A stretch of 64,000 bases of DNA from Pseudomonas taetrolens (GCF_900475285.1 NZ_LS483370.1:3796001-3860000); one strand, 5' to 3'. Counted from the first letter of the stretch, positions 19,750 to 29,328 are shown. A program made the numbers and translations. The notes: generated from the letters alone by a model not told the origin.

Positions 19750-20871
19750 CTACCTGAACGCTGCGCACTCCTCCCAGCCCAACCCGCTTTGCGCGGTCGC
19801 CTTTAACAACCAGGGCAACGCGCTGCGCACTTTTACCTGTGTGTCGTGAAACGCAATCACCCCATGACGCCACAACAGCATCAGGCTCAATACACGGTGT
19901 GCCGACTGCTCGGCAGTCAGGCTGGCAGCCATGTCCTGAGAGTCAATGTCCCACAGCGCCACCCGCAGCCCCTGCGCCTGGAAAAACGCCCCGCTGTCTG
20001 CCCGTCGCTGCCCGTAAGGCGGGCGAAACAACGGTACATAACGCTGCGCCAATACCTGCCTGACGAGCGCCGAGCTGCGCAAAATCGAGTCCTGCCAGTC
20101 TTGCCAATGGCTGTGCGAACGATATTCCCATCCTTGCACCCCCACGCATTGCCCCTTGTACAGCGCCTGTACCGCCTGCGGGTTGCCCTGGTCGAGCCGG
20201 GTTTGCAAGGCACTGCCCAGTACAAAAAAGGTCGCGCTCATGGATTGCGTGCGCAGGTAATCGGTCAGCCAGTCGGTTGTGCCCGGCAAGGCGCTTGGGC
20301 CGCTGTCGAAGGTCAGCATGAACAGCCGGTCATTCATGCCTTCGCCACTGAACTCCTGCTCGCTGAAGAACCCGATTTCGCTGCTGATTTGCGGGAACAA
20401 TGCTGCCAGACGCAATTGCTCATCCAGATAACGCTGATGAAACATACGGCTCGGCTGCGCCCAGGCGGCGTAAAACGAATCATCGGTGATTTCGAACTTG
20501 CCGGCCTGCTTTCGCAAGCTGTCCAGGTCGTTGATGTAATAACAAAATGACGCATCCTGATCGCAACTTTGCTGGGCAAGTTTGTAGTTGGCCAACAGCC
20601 GCTGCCACATCCGTTTGCGCACAGCCTCGATGGCCTCCAGATTGATGGTTTTCAGCCCCAGGCGTTGCTTGAGGGCGTTTTCGTCCAGGATTTCGCTGGA
20701 CAGCAAGGCCCGGGAAAAGGTGAGGATTTCGGCGCGCGAGGCCACATCGAATAAAGCCGGGCTGGTGAGCGATTCGGGCCAGGTGCTGCGATCCAGCGTC
20801 GCCGGTTCATTGGGCACCGCCAGCGCTCCCAGGCACACCAGCCAGGCCGACAGGAAAAGAGCAATGCGCAC
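19750..20871 (-). CDS. NodB-like polysaccharide deacetylase homologue with altered metal site
   Basis: A 373-residue exported protein. A signal peptide covers about residues 1-18 (MRIALFLSAWLVCLGALA). An N-terminal helical region (~20-180) is followed by a NodB-type deacetylase domain. Motif 1 reads TFDSGP instead of TFDDGP, so the metal-binding second Asp is Ser. Motif 2 reads SHSHWQDW and lacks the second His of HSxxH. Motif 3 (RPPYG), motif 4 (WDIDSQD) and motif 5 (AFHDT) remain. It could be an inactive or binding-only deacetylase, or use a changed metal centre. It has no linked cell-wall genes. Confidence 0.8.
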   Translation of the reverse strand: MRIALFLSAWLVCLGALAVPNEPATLDRSTWPESLTSPALFDVASRAEILTFSRALLSSEILDENALKQRLGLKTINLEAIEAVRKRMWQRLLANYKLAQQSCDQDASFCYYINDLDSLRKQAGKFEITDDSFYAAWAQPSRMFHQRYLDEQLRLAALFPQISSEIGFFSEQEFSGEGMNDRLFMLTFDSGPSALPGTTDWLTDYLRTQSMSATFFVLGSALQTRLDQGNPQAVQALYKGQCVGVQGWEYRSHSHWQDWQDSILRSSALVRQVLAQRYVPLFRPPYGQRRADSGAFFQAQGLRVALWDIDSQDMAASLTAEQSAHRVLSLMLLWRHGVIAFHDTQVKVRSALPWLLKATAQSGLGWEECAAFR

Positions 20872-21037
20872 GGATTCATCTCCTTTTAAAAACTGGCAGC
20901 ACTATAACGCGGCTTATACCGATTACCTGTAGCCGCCGCGCCTGCAAACGCCGGTAATCGGCAAGCTATCGCCGTGATAGGTGGAGTCAAAACGTCCAAC
21001 CCCCTAGAATCCCCCGACGCTTAAAGGAGACGACCTC

Positions 21038-21817
21038 ATGCTGACGGTGATTTCACCCGCTAAAACCCTCGATTACGAAACGCCGCCGGCCACTGCGCGT
21101 TTTACCCTGCCGGACTATCTGGACCACTCCCAGGAACTGATCGAGCAGTTGCGCGAGTTGAGCCCGCAACAGATTGGCGAGCTGATGCACCTGTCCGACA
21201 AGCTCTCAGGCCTGAATGCCGCCCGCTTCGGCAGCTGGACCCCTGCCTTCACCCCGGCCAACGCCAAGCAGGCGCTGCTGGCATTCAAGGGCGATGTGTA
21301 CACCGGCCTGAACGCCGTGGACTTCAGCGAAGCCGATTTTGACTACGCGCAAACCCACCTGCGCATGCTCTCCGGGTTGTACGGCCTGCTGCGCCCGCTG
21401 GACTTGATGATGCCGTATCGCCTGGAGATGGGCACCAAACTGGCCAACGCCCGAGGCAAGGACCTGTATGCCTTCTGGGATACGCGCATCAGCGAATGGC
21501 TCAACGAAGCGCTGGCCGGGCAAGGCGATGACGTGCTGCTCAACCTGGCGTCCAATGAGTACTTCTCGGCGGTGAAAAAATCGGCCTTGAACGCGCGCAT
21601 TATCAATACCGAATTCAAGGACCTGAAAAACGGTCAGCACAAAATCATCAGTTTCTATGCCAAGAAAGCCCGCGGCATGATGAGCCGGTTCGTGATCAAG
21701 GAACGCATCAATAACCCGGATCACCTCAAGCAATTCGACGACCAGGGCTATCGCTTCAGCGCCGAACAGTCGAAGCCGGAGCTGTTGGTTTTTTTGCGTG
21801 ACCACGCCCCCGAATAA
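21038..21817 (+). CDS. yaaA: Peroxide stress protein YaaA (UPF0246)
   Basis: A 259-residue cytoplasmic protein, the family's usual length. The N-terminus [17 protein letters not shown] and internal segments [60 protein letters not shown] and [13 protein letters not shown] are diagnostic. In E. coli YaaA lowers free iron and limits oxidative DNA damage under peroxide stress. AAAGGAGACGACCTC precedes the ATG as a good ribosome binding site. It is a single-gene unit. Confidence 0.93.
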   Translation: MLTVISPAKTLDYETPPATARFTLPDYLDHSQELIEQLRELSPQQIGELMHLSDKLSGLNAARFGSWTPAFTPANAKQALLAFKGDVYTGLNAVDFSEADFDYAQTHLRMLSGLYGLLRPLDLMMPYRLEMGTKLANARGKDLYAFWDTRISEWLNEALAGQGDDVLLNLASNEYFSAVKKSALNARIINTEFKDLKNGQHKIISFYAKKARGMMSRFVIKERINNPDHLKQFDDQGYRFSAEQSKPELLVFLRDHAPE

Positions 21818-22028
21818 TGCCCGTCCTTGTGTAGCCGTCCTGGCCCGGCAAACCGCGACTCAGTGAGAAGCGGTATCCAAGCACCTCGCGATTCAAACCC
21901 TGAGCCTTGCCTGCTTGCAGCGCGAGGCCACAGGCCCCTAAAAGTCTGGCGCGAAACACAGCCTTTGACTTCGCGCCTTGATGCCGCGAGTTTCCCGGCT
22001 CATGCTTGCCTGACACTCACTCGGCGAG

Positions 22029-22502
22029 ATGTACGTCATGTTTATCGGCATTTTACTGATCATCACCTGGCTGGTGCTGCTCTTGCGCTACCCGTCCAAG
22101 GCGTTGCCGGTCTCGATGGCGGCACTTCTGGGGCTGGCCATCGTAGCGGCGTCTGTCGCCTGGCTGGATCACCGTGAAGCCCAGCAACTGGCACGCCTCG
22201 AACTGCGCCTGGTGTTTGCGCCCAACGAATGTCCGGCCGACCGCCCACTGAGTCTCACCCTGCGCAACAGTAATGATGTGCCGTTGACCGAACTGAGCTG
22301 GCACATCGCGGCCTATGCTCCCGGTGATACCGTCAACCTCGCTGAAAACCTCTACACCGCTCCACGCTACCGCGGCCCGGGCGAGCTGCAAGCCGGGGCA
22401 GCCTGGAAAGATTGCTTGCCGATGCCACCCTTGCGCGCCGGTTATCGTCCGCAAACCCTCGAATTCAAAGCAGAACGCCTGCAAGGCAGCTTCTCCAACT
22501 AA
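22029..22502 (+). CDS. Small membrane-anchored protein of unknown function
   Basis: A 157-residue protein with two N-terminal hydrophobic segments (MFIGILLIITWLVLLLRYP and VSMAALLGLAIVAASVAWL) and a C-terminal domain of about 100 residues, probably periplasmic. That domain is beta-like (LRLVFAPNECPADRPLSLTLRNSNDVPLTELSWHIAAY) and contains two Cys. Homologues in Pseudomonas are sometimes labelled multidrug transporter, but nothing in the chain supports transport. It is followed 32 bases later by an SDR gene. Confidence 0.75.
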   Translation: MYVMFIGILLIITWLVLLLRYPSKALPVSMAALLGLAIVAASVAWLDHREAQQLARLELRLVFAPNECPADRPLSLTLRNSNDVPLTELSWHIAAYAPGDTVNLAENLYTAPRYRGPGELQAGAAWKDCLPMPPLRAGYRPQTLEFKAERLQGSFSN

Positions 22503-22534
22503 TGCGCTGCTCGACCGCGCTCAAGGATATTTCG

Positions 22535-23359
22535 ATGTCTCGTGTTTTGATCACGGGTTGCTCCAGCGGCATTGGCCGAGCCTTGGCCGATACCTTCAAG
22601 GCACACGGCCACGATGTCTGGGCCAGTGCCCGCAAGCCAGATGATGTGGCGGAGTTGGCAGCGGCGGGTTTTAACGCCGTGCAACTGGATGTCAATGATC
22701 CCGCAGCCTTGACGCAACTGGCTGAACTTCTGACCGCCAATGGCAAGGGCCTCGATGTACTGATCAACAACGCCGGGTATGGCGCCATGGGGCCGGTGCT
22801 CGATAGCGGTGTTGCGGGCCTGCAGCAGCAGTTCGAAACCAATGTTTTTTCAGTGGTCGGGGTTACCCGGGCGCTGTTTTCAGCGTTGCGCTGCAACCAA
22901 GGGCTTGTGATCAATATCGGCAGTGTTTCCGGCGTGCTGGTGACGCCGTTCGCTGGGGCTTACTGCGCATCGAAAGCGGCCGTGCATGCCTTGAGCGAAG
23001 CCATGCGCATGGAGTTGGCACCGTTTGCAGTCCGGCTCATGGAAGTGCAACCGGGCGCCATCGACACGCATTTCGCAAAAAATGCCAGCGCCCAGGCAGA
23101 AGTGCTGATTGCGCAGAACTCCCCCTGGTGGCCCATGCGTGACGGGATCCGGGCTCGGGCCAGCGCCTCGCAAGACAACCCGACGCCGGTGGGCAAATTC
23201 GCCGATGCCGTGTTCAAAGCCAGCCAGAAAAGCCGGCCACCGGCGGTGTTGCGCTACGGCAATGGCAGCCGTGCCCTGCCGCTGCTGGCTGCGTTGTTGC
23301 CGCGGACACTGCTGCAAAAGGTATTGATGAAGCGGTTCGGCTTGAACACTACCCTTTGA
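22535..23359 (+). CDS. Short-chain dehydrogenase/reductase
   Basis: A 274-residue classical SDR. The Rossmann motif TGCSSGIGRALAD is at residues ~7-19, then NNAGYGAMGPV, the catalytic Ser in NIGSVSGVLVTPF and the catalytic pair YCASK. The extended C-terminus (~50 residues with LPLLAALLPRTLLQKVLMKRFGL) suggests membrane association. The cofactor is probably NADP(H), from the conserved RK in ASARKPDD after strand 2. The substrate is unknown. ATG at 22535 has AAGGA upstream; the longer open frame is not used. Confidence 0.85.
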   Translation: MSRVLITGCSSGIGRALADTFKAHGHDVWASARKPDDVAELAAAGFNAVQLDVNDPAALTQLAELLTANGKGLDVLINNAGYGAMGPVLDSGVAGLQQQFETNVFSVVGVTRALFSALRCNQGLVINIGSVSGVLVTPFAGAYCASKAAVHALSEAMRMELAPFAVRLMEVQPGAIDTHFAKNASAQAEVLIAQNSPWWPMRDGIRARASASQDNPTPVGKFADAVFKASQKSRPPAVLRYGNGSRALPLLAALLPRTLLQKVLMKRFGLNTTL

Positions 23360-23368
23360 AGCGTTTAA

Positions 23369-24253
23369 TCACCCCTGGCTTTTCATGAAATCAATAAACA
23401 CCCGTACCTTGAGCGGCAGGTGCCGGGTGTCGGGGTACAGCGCGTAGACCCCCTGGCGAGTGAAGTGCCAGCCAGGCAACAGGCGAACCAGTCGGCCGGC
23501 CTGTAAATCGTCCTCAACCAACCAGTCAGGCAAGATCGCCACGCCCTGCCCGGTTAACGCAAAGGCGCGCAGTACCGATGAATTATCCGCCTTGATCCGC
23601 GCCTTGCCCGGGTCAGGTTGATAGGACTGAACCGCTCCGCTGCTCACCCCGGTCACGCTCAACTCCCCAACCCGGCCATGCTCCAGCCACGGTGTTTGCT
23701 CCAGGGCCTGCACACTGTCGATGGCTGGCTGGCTCTTCACGAACGCTGGCGAAGCCACAGGCAAAATTTCAAACGTGCTCAGCTGTACGGCTCGATGGCT
23801 GGAATCCAGAATACGGCCCAGCCGCAGGGCCACGTCAAAACGCTCGGAGATCAAATCCGCGTGGGTCGACGAGGTCGACAGGTGCACGTTGAGCTCGGGG
23901 TGCAAGGTGCGGAACAGCTCCAGCGCAGGCACCACTTTAGCCAGCGCATACTCCACGGTCGTAGTGATCCTCAGCGTGCCCTTGAGTTCAGTGTGTTCGC
24001 TGCGCGCTTCGTCGATAGCCAGTTGTGCGGCCTCCAGCATGCTCAAGCAGCGCAGATAAAAGCGCTCCCCCGCCTCGGTCAGCGCCAGCCGCCGGGTGTT
24101 TCGCGTGAGCAACGTTACACCCAGCTCTGCCTCCAGCCGTTTGATGGTGAAACTGACCACGGCCCTGGTTTGCCCCAGTAAATCCGCTGCAGCCGTGAGG
24201 GAGCCGGCTTCGACCACGGCTTTGAAAGTGTCGAAACGATCAAGGCTAACCAT
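23369..24253 (-). CDS. LysR-family transcriptional regulator
   Basis: A 294-residue LysR regulator. The HTH spans residues ~1-60 (DRFDTFKAVVEAGSLTAAADLLGQTRAVVSFTIKRLEAELGVTLLTRNTRR) and the ligand domain follows (LKGTLRITTTVEYALAKVVPALELF). It is divergent from an MFS gene; a perfect 23-bp palindrome lies in the shared promoter region, 15 bases from its start codon. It most likely controls that transporter and itself. Confidence 0.9.
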   Translation of the reverse strand: MVSLDRFDTFKAVVEAGSLTAAADLLGQTRAVVSFTIKRLEAELGVTLLTRNTRRLALTEAGERFYLRCLSMLEAAQLAIDEARSEHTELKGTLRITTTVEYALAKVVPALELFRTLHPELNVHLSTSSTHADLISERFDVALRLGRILDSSHRAVQLSTFEILPVASPAFVKSQPAIDSVQALEQTPWLEHGRVGELSVTGVSSGAVQSYQPDPGKARIKADNSSVLRAFALTGQGVAILPDWLVEDDLQAGRLVRLLPGWHFTRQGVYALYPDTRHLPLKVRVFIDFMKSQG

Positions 24254-24267
24254 GCTGATTCCCGTCG

Positions 24268-24290
24268 ATTGTCAAAATAATTTTGACAAT
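24268..24290. promoter_or_regulatory. Perfect 23-bp operator palindrome in a LysR/MFS divergent promoter
   Basis: ATTGTCAAAAT and ATTTTGACAAT are exact inverted repeats around one central base. The site lies 15 bases upstream of the LysR start and 72 bases upstream of the MFS start. Length and symmetry suit a LysR dimer recognition site with a T-N11-A type core. Confidence 0.7.
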
Positions 24291-24362
24291 CTAGCAGCGC
24301 CCGGGCCGTTCCTCCAACGACAAAAGCCGCCTACTGTTCGGCTTCTGATCAAGGAGCCCGCC

Positions 24363-25586
24363 ATGGCCTATCGCAACAAAATCGCGCTGGTGTATTTGCT
24401 GGGCTTTGCGCTGGATCTGGTGAACATGTTTGCCGTCTCGATTGCCTACCCGCAGATCGGGCAAGAACTTCAGGCATCCGTCACACAACTGGCGTGGATC
24501 GGCAATGCCTACATGCTCGGCCTGACCCTGATCATTGTGCCCAGCGTGTGGCTGGCTGCGGTGCTGGGCGAAAAACGCCTGATGCTCATCTCGTTGCTGC
24601 TGTTCACCGTCGCCTCGTGGTGCGTGGCTCAGGCCGCTTCAGTTGAAGCGCTGATTGGCTGGCGGCTGCTGCAAGGCCTGGGCGGCGGTTTGTTGATACC
24701 CGTGGGACAGGCGATGGTGTATCGACAATTTCAGCCTCATGAACGGGCCCGCCTGACCTCGGTGATTTTGCTTGTGGCGCTGCTGGTGCCCGCTCTGTCC
24801 CCGGTGCTGGGAGGCTGGGTGGTTGAAGCATTGTCGTGGCGCTGGGTGTTTTACGCCAATTTACCTCTGGCCCTGCTTGCCCTGCTGTTGGCGCAGTGCT
24901 GGATCAAATCCGACGTTCGATCGGCCGCTCCCGTGTCTCTCGATCCCGGCAGCGTCGCGAGCGGTGCACGGCACATGGCGCACTTGCTTAAAAGCCCGCT
25001 GCTGCGGGTGGCTATGATGACTTATCTGTTCATTCCGGGAATTTTTATCGGCACGCAACTGGTGAGTATTTTGTACCTGCACCAACTGGGTTACAGCCCG
25101 GCACAAACCGGCGCGCTGATGCTGCCCTGGGCGCTGGCCTCGGCGCTGGGCATCACCTTGAGCCGCTGGCAATTCAATCGCCTTGGCCCCAAGCCGTTGC
25201 TGCTGCTGGGTATGAGCGCTCAAGCGCTGGGCATCGCCTTGTTGATGCACATTGAGGGCGGCCCTGCATTCCTGCCCGTGGCGCTGTATGCCCTCATGGG
25301 ATTTGGCGGCAGCCTGTGCAGCAGCACGGCACAAAACACCGCATTCATTGATGTCCCTGGCGAACACATGAGCCACGCCAGCGCACTGTGGAACCTCAAC
25401 CGGCAGTTGAGCTTCCTGATCGGCCCGGCACTGATGATGGCGCTGTTCAGCGCCTTGAGCACGATCACCTCGACGTCTCACGCCTTTGCCCTATGCTTTG
25501 CCATCGGCAGTGTGTTGACGCTGGTGCCGCTGATTCCCGTTTTGCGCCTCGATACTCCACGCGTGCTGGCCATGCTGGTGCCCTGA
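24363..25586 (+). CDS. MFS drug/metabolite efflux transporter, EmrB/QacA-like
   Basis: A 407-residue carrier with about 12 hydrophobic segments. The first helix pair (IALVYLLGFALDLVNMFAVSIAYPQIG) and motif C-like ALSPVLGGWVVEALSWRWVFYANLPLAL place it near the DHA efflux group. The start at 24363 follows AAGGAG; the open frame extends far upstream through the LysR gene and is not real there. The substrate is unknown, though inducible expression through the divergent LysR is likely. It is followed 14 bases later by a small NTF2-like gene. Confidence 0.87.
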   Translation: MAYRNKIALVYLLGFALDLVNMFAVSIAYPQIGQELQASVTQLAWIGNAYMLGLTLIIVPSVWLAAVLGEKRLMLISLLLFTVASWCVAQAASVEALIGWRLLQGLGGGLLIPVGQAMVYRQFQPHERARLTSVILLVALLVPALSPVLGGWVVEALSWRWVFYANLPLALLALLLAQCWIKSDVRSAAPVSLDPGSVASGARHMAHLLKSPLLRVAMMTYLFIPGIFIGTQLVSILYLHQLGYSPAQTGALMLPWALASALGITLSRWQFNRLGPKPLLLLGMSAQALGIALLMHIEGGPAFLPVALYALMGFGGSLCSSTAQNTAFIDVPGEHMSHASALWNLNRQLSFLIGPALMMALFSALSTITSTSHAFALCFAIGSVLTLVPLIPVLRLDTPRVLAMLVP

Positions 25587-25600
25587 CCCAAGAGAATGTG

Positions 25601-25996
25601 ATGACTGATTATTCGCGCTACTTCGACCTTGTAAAAGAAACTCACGTCGAGATTGAAGGTTGGTTTTCCGGGCTGGAGCCCGGCGTGCTTCCAACACTGC
25701 TGGCACGCTTCTCGGAGCAGTTCACGATGATTGCCCCCAACGGCAAGGCGCTGGATCTCAACGGGGTGGAAAGCCTGTTCGAGCAACTGCGCGGAGCGCG
25801 TCCCGGGCTGGTCATTACCCTCAGCGAGTTCAGGGGGATTGCCTTGCATGCAGGCGGCGCAGTGGTCAGCTATCGCGAGCTGCAAGAAGAACACAACGGC
25901 AACCGCACGGATCGGCGCGCAACCGTTGTATTCGAGCAAAATGCCGCCGGCGATGTGCTGTGGCGGCATTTGCATGAGACCTTTTGCGCGAACTGA
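25601..25996 (+). CDS. Small NTF2-like/DUF4440 protein
   Basis: A 131-residue protein whose pattern of helix then curved sheet (YFDLVKETHVEIEGWFSGLEPGVLPTLLARFSEQFTMIAPNGKALD, later TVVFEQNAAGDVLWRHLHETFC) fits the NTF2-like fold. It starts 14 bases after the MFS stop codon, so it is probably in the same transcript. Its role may be ligand binding or detoxification linked to the transporter, but nothing fixes this. Confidence 0.75.
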   Translation: MTDYSRYFDLVKETHVEIEGWFSGLEPGVLPTLLARFSEQFTMIAPNGKALDLNGVESLFEQLRGARPGLVITLSEFRGIALHAGGAVVSYRELQEEHNGNRTDRRATVVFEQNAAGDVLWRHLHETFCAN

Positions 25997-26004
25997 ATCC
26001 TCGA

Positions 26005-26883
26005 TCAGTGTGACGGATGCGCGTCCACCTGATCCTGCTCCACGATCACGGTACAGGTGGTACCGGCCGCCAGCAGGAAGCCTTCGGGGATTTCATCGAT
26101 GTGGATGCGCACCGGCACCCGCTGGGCCAGGCGAACCCAGTTGAATGTTGGGTTGACGTCAGCCACCAGCTCACGGCTCTCGGGGTTGTCGCGGTCATAA
26201 ATGCCCCGTGAGATGCTTTCCACGTGGCCCTTGAGTACCTCTCCACTCATCATTTGCAGATCGGCTTTGTCGCCCACGCGAATGTGCGGCAGTTTGGTTT
26301 CTTCGAAGAAGCCATACACCCAGAACGAGTTCATATCGATCACGGCCATTTTCGGGTCACCCACCCGCGCATAGTCGCCCCGATGCACATTCAGGTTGGT
26401 CACATAACCGTCAACGGTGGCCAGCACCTTGGTGCGTTTAAGGTCAAGTTTGGCCGCGTCCAATTGGGCCAGCGCATGCTGGTAATCAGCCAGCGCCGAG
26501 TCCGCGATATTGCTCGCATCGTCCCGGTTCTCGCGGGAGATCACCAGGTTGTCCATGTCCGCCCGGCGATGAGCGTTGACCTTGCGCATCTCCCAAGTGG
26601 CCTTGCGTGAGGCCACCAGCGATTGCGCCTGCTTGACCACGATTTCGTAGTGCTCCGGGTCGATTTCCAGCAGGACCTCACCCTTTTTGACCAACTGGTT
26701 GTCTTTGACCGGGACGTTGACCACGTAGCCGTTAACGTCCGCGGCGACGTTGATGATGTCGGCCCGTACGCGACCATCTCGGGTCCACGGAGTGTTCATG
26801 TAATGTTCCCAGAGGGTCCGGCCGATCCATATCGCAAGGGCCAAAACCAGCAAGGTGGCAAGCAGGCTGAAGAACTTTTTCAT
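26005..26883 (-). CDS. HlyD-family periplasmic adaptor, AaeA-like
   Basis: A 292-residue membrane fusion protein. One N-terminal membrane helix (FFSLLATLLVLALAIWIGRTLW) is followed by the biotinyl-lipoyl half-motifs (GRVRADIINVAADVNGYVVNVPVKDNQLVKKGEVLLEID and TVDGYVTNLNVHRGDYARVGDP) around a helical hairpin. This is the AaeA layout, which bridges a FUSC-type pump to the outer membrane. The start at 26883 has a GAC/GAG-rich leader; the open frame upstream lacks similarity. Fourth gene of the efflux operon. Confidence 0.88.
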   Translation of the reverse strand: MKKFFSLLATLLVLALAIWIGRTLWEHYMNTPWTRDGRVRADIINVAADVNGYVVNVPVKDNQLVKKGEVLLEIDPEHYEIVVKQAQSLVASRKATWEMRKVNAHRRADMDNLVISRENRDDASNIADSALADYQHALAQLDAAKLDLKRTKVLATVDGYVTNLNVHRGDYARVGDPKMAVIDMNSFWVYGFFEETKLPHIRVGDKADLQMMSGEVLKGHVESISRGIYDRDNPESRELVADVNPTFNWVRLAQRVPVRIHIDEIPEGFLLAAGTTCTVIVEQDQVDAHPSH

Positions 26884-26893
26884 CGGGTCGGTC

Positions 26894-27094
26894 TCAATGG
26901 TAAACAGTGAGCGCCATGGCGCCAAAAAGACAAGCAAACAGGCTCAGGCGCAGCAGCGCCGGATGCCAGAAGAAGCGGTACAGGTCGTAGCCGGAAAACA
27001 ACCGGTCAAAGCCCCATGCCAACCCCGCCGCAATAAAAAACATCAGGGTCATGGTGGGCATGTAGACGCCGTGGAAGGCGATTTCACGAGGCAT
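26894..27094 (-). CDS. DUF1656 small membrane protein, AaeX-like
   Basis: A 66-residue protein with two membrane helices (MTLMFFIAAGLAWGFDRLF and HPALLRLSLFACLFGAMALTVY). The N-terminus MPREIAFHGVYMPTMT is the DUF1656 signature. It sits between the FUSC pump gene, whose stop it overlaps, and the adaptor gene, the standard position of AaeX. Its function is unknown. Confidence 0.88.
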   Translation of the reverse strand: MPREIAFHGVYMPTMTLMFFIAAGLAWGFDRLFSGYDLYRFFWHPALLRLSLFACLFGAMALTVYH

Positions 27095-29270
27095 GTTCAA
27101 GTCCTTGCGGCTGGGCGTAGGCGGCCAGCGGCGATTGCGGGTCGAGCAGTGAGGTACGAATAAAGTGAAGGTAGCTTTGCACCCGGACCAGGGCCGAGGT
27201 GTCGAAGTTGCGGGCGAAGGGTTCGTCTGTGGCTTGTACCCGGGTAATCGCGTGATCCACGGCGATCAGGGCGCGCTCCAGATTGCTTTCGCTGGGGGCG
27301 ATGAACAGGCGCACCAGCGCACGCCCCATCACCCGAATCGCCTGGCGCCACGGCTGCGCCTCGGCATATGCCGGGTGAACCGGCAAGAGCGCCTGTTCTT
27401 TACGCAACTCGATAATCGCGTGCCCGACTTCCAGGACCACAAACATCCAGCGCAGCAATTCACGCTGTACCTTGGGCTGCCCGGCTGCCAGGCCATACGC
27501 CTGGTGCATCAGGTCGCGGGTGCGGCTCTCAAGGCTGGAACTCAGGCCGCGCAATTTACCGCTGATGGCGTACACCACTTGCTCACGTAAATCCTGCTCC
27601 AGACGGCTCCATAACCAGCGGCTGTTGGGCGGCAGGATGATTGCACCGGCCGCGGCACAGACCAGCATGCCCATGACCATCGCGATGTAGTCATTGATGA
27701 ACTGGTACGGGTTATAGATCGTCAGGTTGTCAGGAACCGAGCCGGTGCTGAAAAAGATCAGCAAACCCAGGCCGACACCGGCGTAGTTGGCCCGCGAGGT
27801 GAGAAACGATCCGAGCATGATGACCGGCGTCAGTACCAGGCAGAGCAAGGCGAAGCCGTCGATATGGGGCAGCACGAAGAACATTTCGACAAAGCCCACC
27901 AGTGCCCCGATAAAGGTACCGCAGGCCATCTGAAACGCCATGCGCTTGGGATTCGGGGTCGCCGCCGAAAGGCCCACGGTTGCGGCGGCAATCAGGGTCA
28001 TGGTGGCGCCACTGGGCCAGGCGGTCATCACCCAGTAGGTGCCGAGCACTGCCAGAATGAACGACGCCCGCAGCCCTGAAGCCGCCGCCGACCACCAGTT
28101 GGTCTGCGAGATAAAGGGTTGGTCCCAGCGCTCGCGCTCATGGGTGTGGTCGGCCAGCGAGGCGTGGGTCAACGCGTAACTGTGCAAATCGTCGACAAAG
28201 CGATACAGCAGTTCATAGGCGGTGTTGAAGTCGAGAAAGTCCGATGCACTGGGTTGCGTTTCGAGGAACTTCACCCGCAGCGTACGTACCTGCTCGGGCA
28301 AGGCGGCTTTGAACCCGGCCAACTGTTCGGCCAGCACCGCGGCGTCCTTGTCGGTCAAGGAGCGGCCCGTGTAGGTGTCGAGCAACCGGGCCAACAGCTC
28401 CAGCTCCGGCTCGATGGCCGACACCACTTGCTCCACGCCCCGGCTGCGCAAACGTGCGAGCAATTGGTGCAAGGCGTTAAAGCGTGTGGTGATGGCCATG
28501 AACTCGCTGTTGAGACGGCTCAGACGGCCGCTGCGACGGCGCATGTGCGGGTCTTCGAAGACCGTTACGCTGCGCATGCCTTCAAGGCCGACACTCTCGC
28601 CAATAAAGCGCACGTTACTGGCCTCATAGGCCGCTTGAGATGACTGCCCACGCAAGCCTTCGGCAACAAACCCGGCGAATACGCCAAAGCGCTGATAGAG
28701 CGCGTTGTGCATGGCTGCGCCAGCGGTCTTGGGCAAAATGGCTGCACTGATCAGGGTTGAGCACAGAATGCCCAGCGAGATTTCCAGCACGCGCCACACC
28801 GCAGCCATGAACGCGCCGTCGGGATGTGCCAGTGCCGGCAGGCCAACCATTGCCGCGGTATACCCCGCCAGGACAAAACCATAAGCACGAAAGTTGCGGC
28901 AGCGTGCGGCACCGGCCGAGCAAATACCGACCCAGATAGCCATCGCACCGAGAAACAGCACCGTGTTTTGCGCGAACAGCGCGATCAACGCAACCGTCAC
29001 TGCCGATCCGGTCAATGTGCCCAAAAACCGGTAAAAACTTTTGGCAAACACTTGGCCGCTTTGCGGCTGCATCACGATAAATACCGTGATCATCGCGGTG
29101 CGGGGTTGCGGCAATTCAAGACGCATGGCCAGCCACAGCGTCAAAAAGGCCGCGATCAACACTTTGAAAATATGCACCCAGGTCACGCCATCGCTGCGTG
29201 CCCAGTCAAAAAAGCCTCGGCGCCATTCCAGGGAATACAGCCAGCGTACCGGGGCGGGCAAATGGTTCAT
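27084..29270 (-). CDS. FUSC-family inner-membrane efflux pump, AaeB-like
   Basis: A 728-residue protein with two membrane domains of about five to six helices each (residues ~30-180 and ~390-530), separated by cytoplasmic helical regions. The double FUSC repeat appears as ITVFIVMQPQSGQVFAKSFYRFLGTLTGSAVTVALIALF and later WPSGATMTLIAAATVGLSAATPNPKRMAFQMACGTFIGALVGF. Family knowledge: AaeB exports aromatic carboxylic acids with AaeA. It has an outer-membrane factor gene upstream in the same operon. Confidence 0.9.
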   Translation of the reverse strand: MNHLPAPVRWLYSLEWRRGFFDWARSDGVTWVHIFKVLIAAFLTLWLAMRLELPQPRTAMITVFIVMQPQSGQVFAKSFYRFLGTLTGSAVTVALIALFAQNTVLFLGAMAIWVGICSAGAARCRNFRAYGFVLAGYTAAMVGLPALAHPDGAFMAAVWRVLEISLGILCSTLISAAILPKTAGAAMHNALYQRFGVFAGFVAEGLRGQSSQAAYEASNVRFIGESVGLEGMRSVTVFEDPHMRRRSGRLSRLNSEFMAITTRFNALHQLLARLRSRGVEQVVSAIEPELELLARLLDTYTGRSLTDKDAAVLAEQLAGFKAALPEQVRTLRVKFLETQPSASDFLDFNTAYELLYRFVDDLHSYALTHASLADHTHERERWDQPFISQTNWWSAAASGLRASFILAVLGTYWVMTAWPSGATMTLIAAATVGLSAATPNPKRMAFQMACGTFIGALVGFVEMFFVLPHIDGFALLCLVLTPVIMLGSFLTSRANYAGVGLGLLIFFSTGSVPDNLTIYNPYQFINDYIAMVMGMLVCAAAGAIILPPNSRWLWSRLEQDLREQVVYAISGKLRGLSSSLESRTRDLMHQAYGLAAGQPKVQRELLRWMFVVLEVGHAIIELRKEQALLPVHPAYAEAQPWRQAIRVMGRALVRLFIAPSESNLERALIAVDHAITRVQATDEPFARNFDTSALVRVQSYLHFIRTSLLDPQSPLAAYAQPQGLEHAS

Positions 29271-29328
29271 CTACAGGCTCTCAACGTTAGCCATCAGGGG
29301 TTTAAGCAGTCAGACGGACTGGCGCGTT

